From: Parabacteroides sp.
GTDB taxonomy: Bacteria > Bacteroidota > Bacteroidia > Bacteroidales > Tannerellaceae
Direction of reading: 5' to 3'
Assembly (NCBI GenBank): GCA_017937385.1
Contig: JAGBDR010000035.1
Span: forward strand, 1-64,000
DNA length: 64,000 nt
Shown: positions 61,495-64,000 of the stretch, one piece after another
Position numbering within the stretch: the stretch's first letter is position 1
Layout: each line of letters begins with the position of its first letter
Notes under the pieces: model-generated
What the model saw: the letters and a program-made list of their open reading frames with translations, nothing else
The model's database searches: none
What the model was told of the DNA's origin: nothing
Position numbers and translations under genes: made by a program

Positions 61495-62439
61495 ATGGAA
61501 AAAGAGAAATCAGACCCGAAAATCATGTCAGCAATGGAAAAGAAAGAGTTACAGGATCGGTATATCCGTTTCGATTGGGCAATCAAGCGATTGTTGCGCC
61601 AAAAGGCAAACTTCGACGTGCTTGACGGTTTCCTGACCGTCATGCTGAACGAAGAGATCAAAATTGTTGAAATCCTTGAAAGCGAAGGAAATCAGGAACG
61701 CATAGACGACAAGTTCAACCGTGTTGATATCAAGGCGCTGAACAGCAAAGGCGAGATCATCATCGTCGAGATCCAGAACACCCGTGAAATCGATTACCTT
61801 GAACGCATCCTCTATGGCGTAGCGAAAGCTATCACCGAACACATTTCTTTGGGAGATAATTATGGAAAAATCAGAAAAGTCTACTCCATCAGTATCCTTT
61901 ATTTCAATATCGGGATCGGAACGGATTACATCTATCACGGACAGAACCATTTCGTTGGTGTGCATACGGGCGACTACCTGCGGGTCAATACTCGGGAACG
62001 CAATGCACTTGTCTCGCGCCTCCCGACTGAAATCTTCCCCGAATACATCCTGATCCGCGTGAACGAGTTCGACAAAGTGGCCCTTACGCCCCTTGACGAA
62101 TGGATCGCTTACTTAAAAGACGGTACGATCCGCCCGGACACCACCGTGCCCGGCCTTCGGGAAGCCCGTGAAAAGTTGAAGTTCTACACCATGTCCCCCA
62201 ATGAACGCGCTGTCTACATCCGACATATAGAAGATCTCAATATCCAAGAGGAAGCGATCTGTACCACCCGTTTGGAAGGATTTCTCGAGGGAAAGGAGGA
62301 AGGTAAAGCGGAAGGCATCGCTGAAGGAATGGAAAAAGGAATGCGGCAAATCGCAACCAACATGAAACATCAAGGTGTAAAAATAGCAACCATCGTAAAA
62401 TACACCGGGTTGAGCGAAGAGACGATTCGTTCGCTATAA
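61495..62439 (+). CDS. Rpn family recombination-promoting nuclease / PD-(D/E)XK transposase-like protein
   Basis: 314 residues. N-terminal RYIRFDWAIKRLLRQKANFD with VLDGFLTVML leads into a PD-(D/E)XK core: DDKFNRVDIKALNSKGEIII then VEIQNT, where D, E and Q are the expected catalytic positions. The C-terminus carries the repeated EGKEEGKAEGIAEGMEKGM helix seen in the family, ending in a Rpn-like small domain (VKIATIVKYTGLSEETIRSL). These nucleases nick DNA and promote RecA-independent recombination in E. coli homologs. It is not flanked by terminal inverted repeats, so no insertion sequence is called. A terminator follows at 62480. Confidence 0.9.
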   Translation: MEKEKSDPKIMSAMEKKELQDRYIRFDWAIKRLLRQKANFDVLDGFLTVMLNEEIKIVEILESEGNQERIDDKFNRVDIKALNSKGEIIIVEIQNTREIDYLERILYGVAKAITEHISLGDNYGKIRKVYSISILYFNIGIGTDYIYHGQNHFVGVHTGDYLRVNTRERNALVSRLPTEIFPEYILIRVNEFDKVALTPLDEWIAYLKDGTIRPDTTVPGLREAREKLKFYTMSPNERAVYIRHIEDLNIQEEAICTTRLEGFLEGKEEGKAEGIAEGMEKGMRQIATNMKHQGVKIATIVKYTGLSEETIRSL

Positions 62440-62479
62440 AGCTCGTCCTATCCTTTTACCCGTTACCAAACAAAACGAA

Positions 62480-62516
62480 GCCCCGACAGTACGCATACCG
62501 CCGGGGCCTGTTTTTT
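62480..62516 (+). terminator. Intrinsic terminator after the Rpn gene
   Basis: GCCCCG (62480-62485) and CGGGGC (62502-62507) with a 16-base loop, then ctgtttttt. Confidence 0.8.
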
Positions 62517-62640
62517 GTATGCCTTCGTCCTTCACAGGGGAAAGGCCACTTGAACTTTTAATTTCAATATACTTTAGTATTATTAATATTAAATCCGATC
62601 GCTTGTTCGCCTGTCGCAGGGTAATTGCCGTTGTTTGTAT

Positions 62641-62668
62641 GTAGAGACGCACGGCCGTGCGTCTCTAC
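62641..62668. repeat. 28-bp perfect palindrome
   Basis: GTAGAGACGC, ACGGCCGTGC, GTCTCTAC: perfect over 28 bases, centred on GGCC. Its inner 20 bases share the skeleton of the palindrome at 197-216. It lies 45 bases from the stop of the DUF6383 gene and may contribute to termination. GTAGAGACGCAC-type palindromes are common extragenic repeats. Confidence 0.8.
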
Positions 62669-62712
62669 GGGGGAACGGTACACGATCGAATTATTTGATT
62701 ATAATTTCAATC

Positions 62713-64000
62713 TTATTTTACAATAGCTTTCACAGCCTCTTCGCCTTCAACAGCCACTACAACTACACCCTGAGGAACAGCGATCGTTGCGTTGTCAGAA
62801 GCGATAACGGTGTTAGCCACTACCTGACCGAGAATGTTAGAGATAACAACCTTCTTGCCGGCAGCACCAGCGATCGTTACGTTGCCTTCACCAGCGATAA
62901 CGGCTACTTCAGAAGTAGCGATACCTTCGTTGGCTGTCGGAGTAGTACAACGTTCGTCGATATTCCACCACTCAGCGTTCAAGATACCTTCTGATGCAGA
63001 GTTGAAACGAGCAATTACAGGTACACCATTCTGAACTTTAATAGCTCTGTATTCATTTGCATTTTCAGTAGCGGTATAAGTATCATTGTGCAAGCTCCAT
63101 TCACTGTCATGGTTTTCGATGATGAAGTCACGAGTGTCCTTATCATCTACCAGACGGAACATGAATTTATAATTTGCGTAGTCTTGAGTAAATGCTTTCG
63201 TTGCATTGTTACCATTACGATCTTTTACGTTCATTACATAAACGTAATCGTTTTCGTTCGGAGTAACCGTATTTTCAACAGCAGCACGAGCCCATTCAAT
63301 TGCTTTCAAGTAATCCTTATGACCTTCTTTTGTCAACGGATATTCACCATTCTTGAATATGATCAATGTATCACCTGTGTGCATTGCATGTACGAATGCC
63401 AAACGGGTGTATTGTCTTTCCCACTGATAGTCTGCACCATTCACAGCATTTTTCAAAGAGTCCTGAGCGTTGATCAGATAACGGCCCCAAACCTGAGCAG
63501 GAACATCCAACAGGTGTTCTTCCTTACAATCGGCATTGAATCCGTGGATCGGGCAATATTTACCTTCTTTGATGATTTCAGTGCCAACAGCCAACATATA
63601 CTGAGGACGATACGGATTGCGTACATCTGCCGTATCTACATAGATGGCCGTGCTATCATCGAACTGGCCGCCTTGATAACGAACACCCAAGTAATTGATA
63701 CCCTTACCAGCTTCATTAAACTGAGATTGGTTAGCCGATTCGAACAAATACTGTTTGTCAGCAATACGAGCACGGAAGAAGTTTGCGACACACGGAGCAG
63801 AGAACGGTTCTACGCCTTCTGCAACGGCTGTTGTTTCATTCCCCTTCAATTCACGATAGATGATAGATTCATCATAACCTACATGGAATGTTGCTACACG
63901 TTCTTCGCTGCAAACACCTTCGATAGAGAACTTCAATGAACCATCGCGAACACCTACACGATCACCATTAGCAAAATCAACTAATGCATGATAACAGAGC
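62713..64000 (-). CDS. DUF6383 protein, 5' end beyond the window
   Basis: At least 429 residues; the frame is open to the right edge with no ATG start in the last stretch, so the N-terminus is missing. Residues near 200-320 repeat long beta-rich sequence (YQWERQYTRLAFVHAMHTGD, NEYRAIKVQNGVPVIARFNS). The C-terminal 75 residues form the DUF6383 domain (VAVIAGEGNVTIAGAAGKKV, ISNILGQVVANTV, VPQGVVVVAVEG), which has the layout of a secretion-sorting tail like those of type IX cargo. Cell-surface or secreted protein of unknown function. Low-GC, Ala/Val-rich codons at the tail. Confidence 0.85.
   Translation of the reverse strand, partial: LCYHALVDFANGDRVGVRDGSLKFSIEGVCSEERVATFHVGYDESIIYRELKGNETTAVAEGVEPFSAPCVANFFRARIADKQYLFESANQSQFNEAGKGINYLGVRYQGGQFDDSTAIYVDTADVRNPYRPQYMLAVGTEIIKEGKYCPIHGFNADCKEEHLLDVPAQVWGRYLINAQDSLKNAVNGADYQWERQYTRLAFVHAMHTGDTLIIFKNGEYPLTKEGHKDYLKAIEWARAAVENTVTPNENDYVYVMNVKDRNGNNATKAFTQDYANYKFMFRLVDDKDTRDFIIENHDSEWSLHNDTYTATENANEYRAIKVQNGVPVIARFNSASEGILNAEWWNIDERCTTPTANEGIATSEVAVIAGEGNVTIAGAAGKKVVISNILGQVVANTVIASDNATIAVPQGVVVVAVEGEEAVKAIVK

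Noticed and set aside
61495..62439. Calling an insertion sequence around the Rpn/PD-(D/E)XK transposase-like gene
   Set aside because: No terminal inverted repeats or target duplication are visible. The gene has its own promoter and terminator, and family members act as nucleases rather than as transposases of a defined element.
62713..63936. Treating the DUF6383 gene as starting at 63936
   Set aside because: That position is a TTG codon inside a frame that stays open to the end of the window, so the real start lies outside.

Overview
The window reads as a piece of a gut Bacteroidales chromosome, most likely Parabacteroides or a close relative. The reasons are two SusC/SusD pairs, a hybrid two-component system, an ECF sigma/FecR pair, DUF4251, DUF3823, DUF2264 and DUF6383 proteins, and many promoters with the Bacteroidetes -7 element TAnnTTTG. 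Genus and species are inference. There is no phage, plasmid, CRISPR array, rRNA operon or complete insertion sequence.

Layout. 1-304: tRNA-Gly, tRNA-Leu, tRNA-Gly. 305-1027: no gene, but a 32-bp inverted repeat. 1028-5735: AraC regulator, then acetyltransferase, Tat-exported aldo/keto reductase, ABM-type lipoprotein, CMD-cupin protein and flavodoxin-like lipoprotein. 5826-7789: VOC and DUF1349 genes divergent from a LuxR-type regulator. 8054-15117 (minus): NfnAB bifurcating transhydrogenase, GroES-like protein, DUF4251 protein, MATE exporter, and a FecCD/BtuD-type ABC importer without a binding protein. 15192-31461: polysaccharide utilisation region 1, with a hybrid sensor, a phosphodiesterase-like protein, GH88, a heparinase II/III-like lyase, SusC/SusD and a GH2 enzyme. 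31647-35005: outer-membrane beta-barrel receptor and nitroreductase. 35737-47397: utilisation region 2, with ECF sigma, FecR anti-sigma, SusC with STN domain, SusD, DUF3823, GH130 and GH2 mannosidase-like genes. 47541-52447: two metallophosphoesterases, S41 protease, PfkB kinase. 52559-52841: three tRNA-Asn. 53197-58063: miaB, a small membrane protein, CoA-transferase, ATPase. 58254-61359 (minus): KduD, KduI, DUF2264 and an internally deleted GH88 relic. 61495-64000: Rpn-type nuclease and a DUF6383 protein cut by the window edge.

How the genes fit together. The lyase and GH88 of region 1 would produce unsaturated uronates, which KduI and KduD at 58-60 kb would process further. Region 2 looks like a beta-mannoside (perhaps N-glycan core) system with trans-envelope sigma control.

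Most notable observation. In both regions the promoter lies between two inverted copies of a short palindrome that resembles the recognition sequence reported for the Bacteroides fragilis SusC/SusD DNA invertase Tsr0667 (AGTYYYN4GDACT, recalled from the literature). Both promoters therefore look like invertible on/off switches (23508-23841 and 35530-35717), here in the ON orientation. The left one, if flipped, would point at the lyase operon. No recombinase gene is in the window, so it would have to act in trans.
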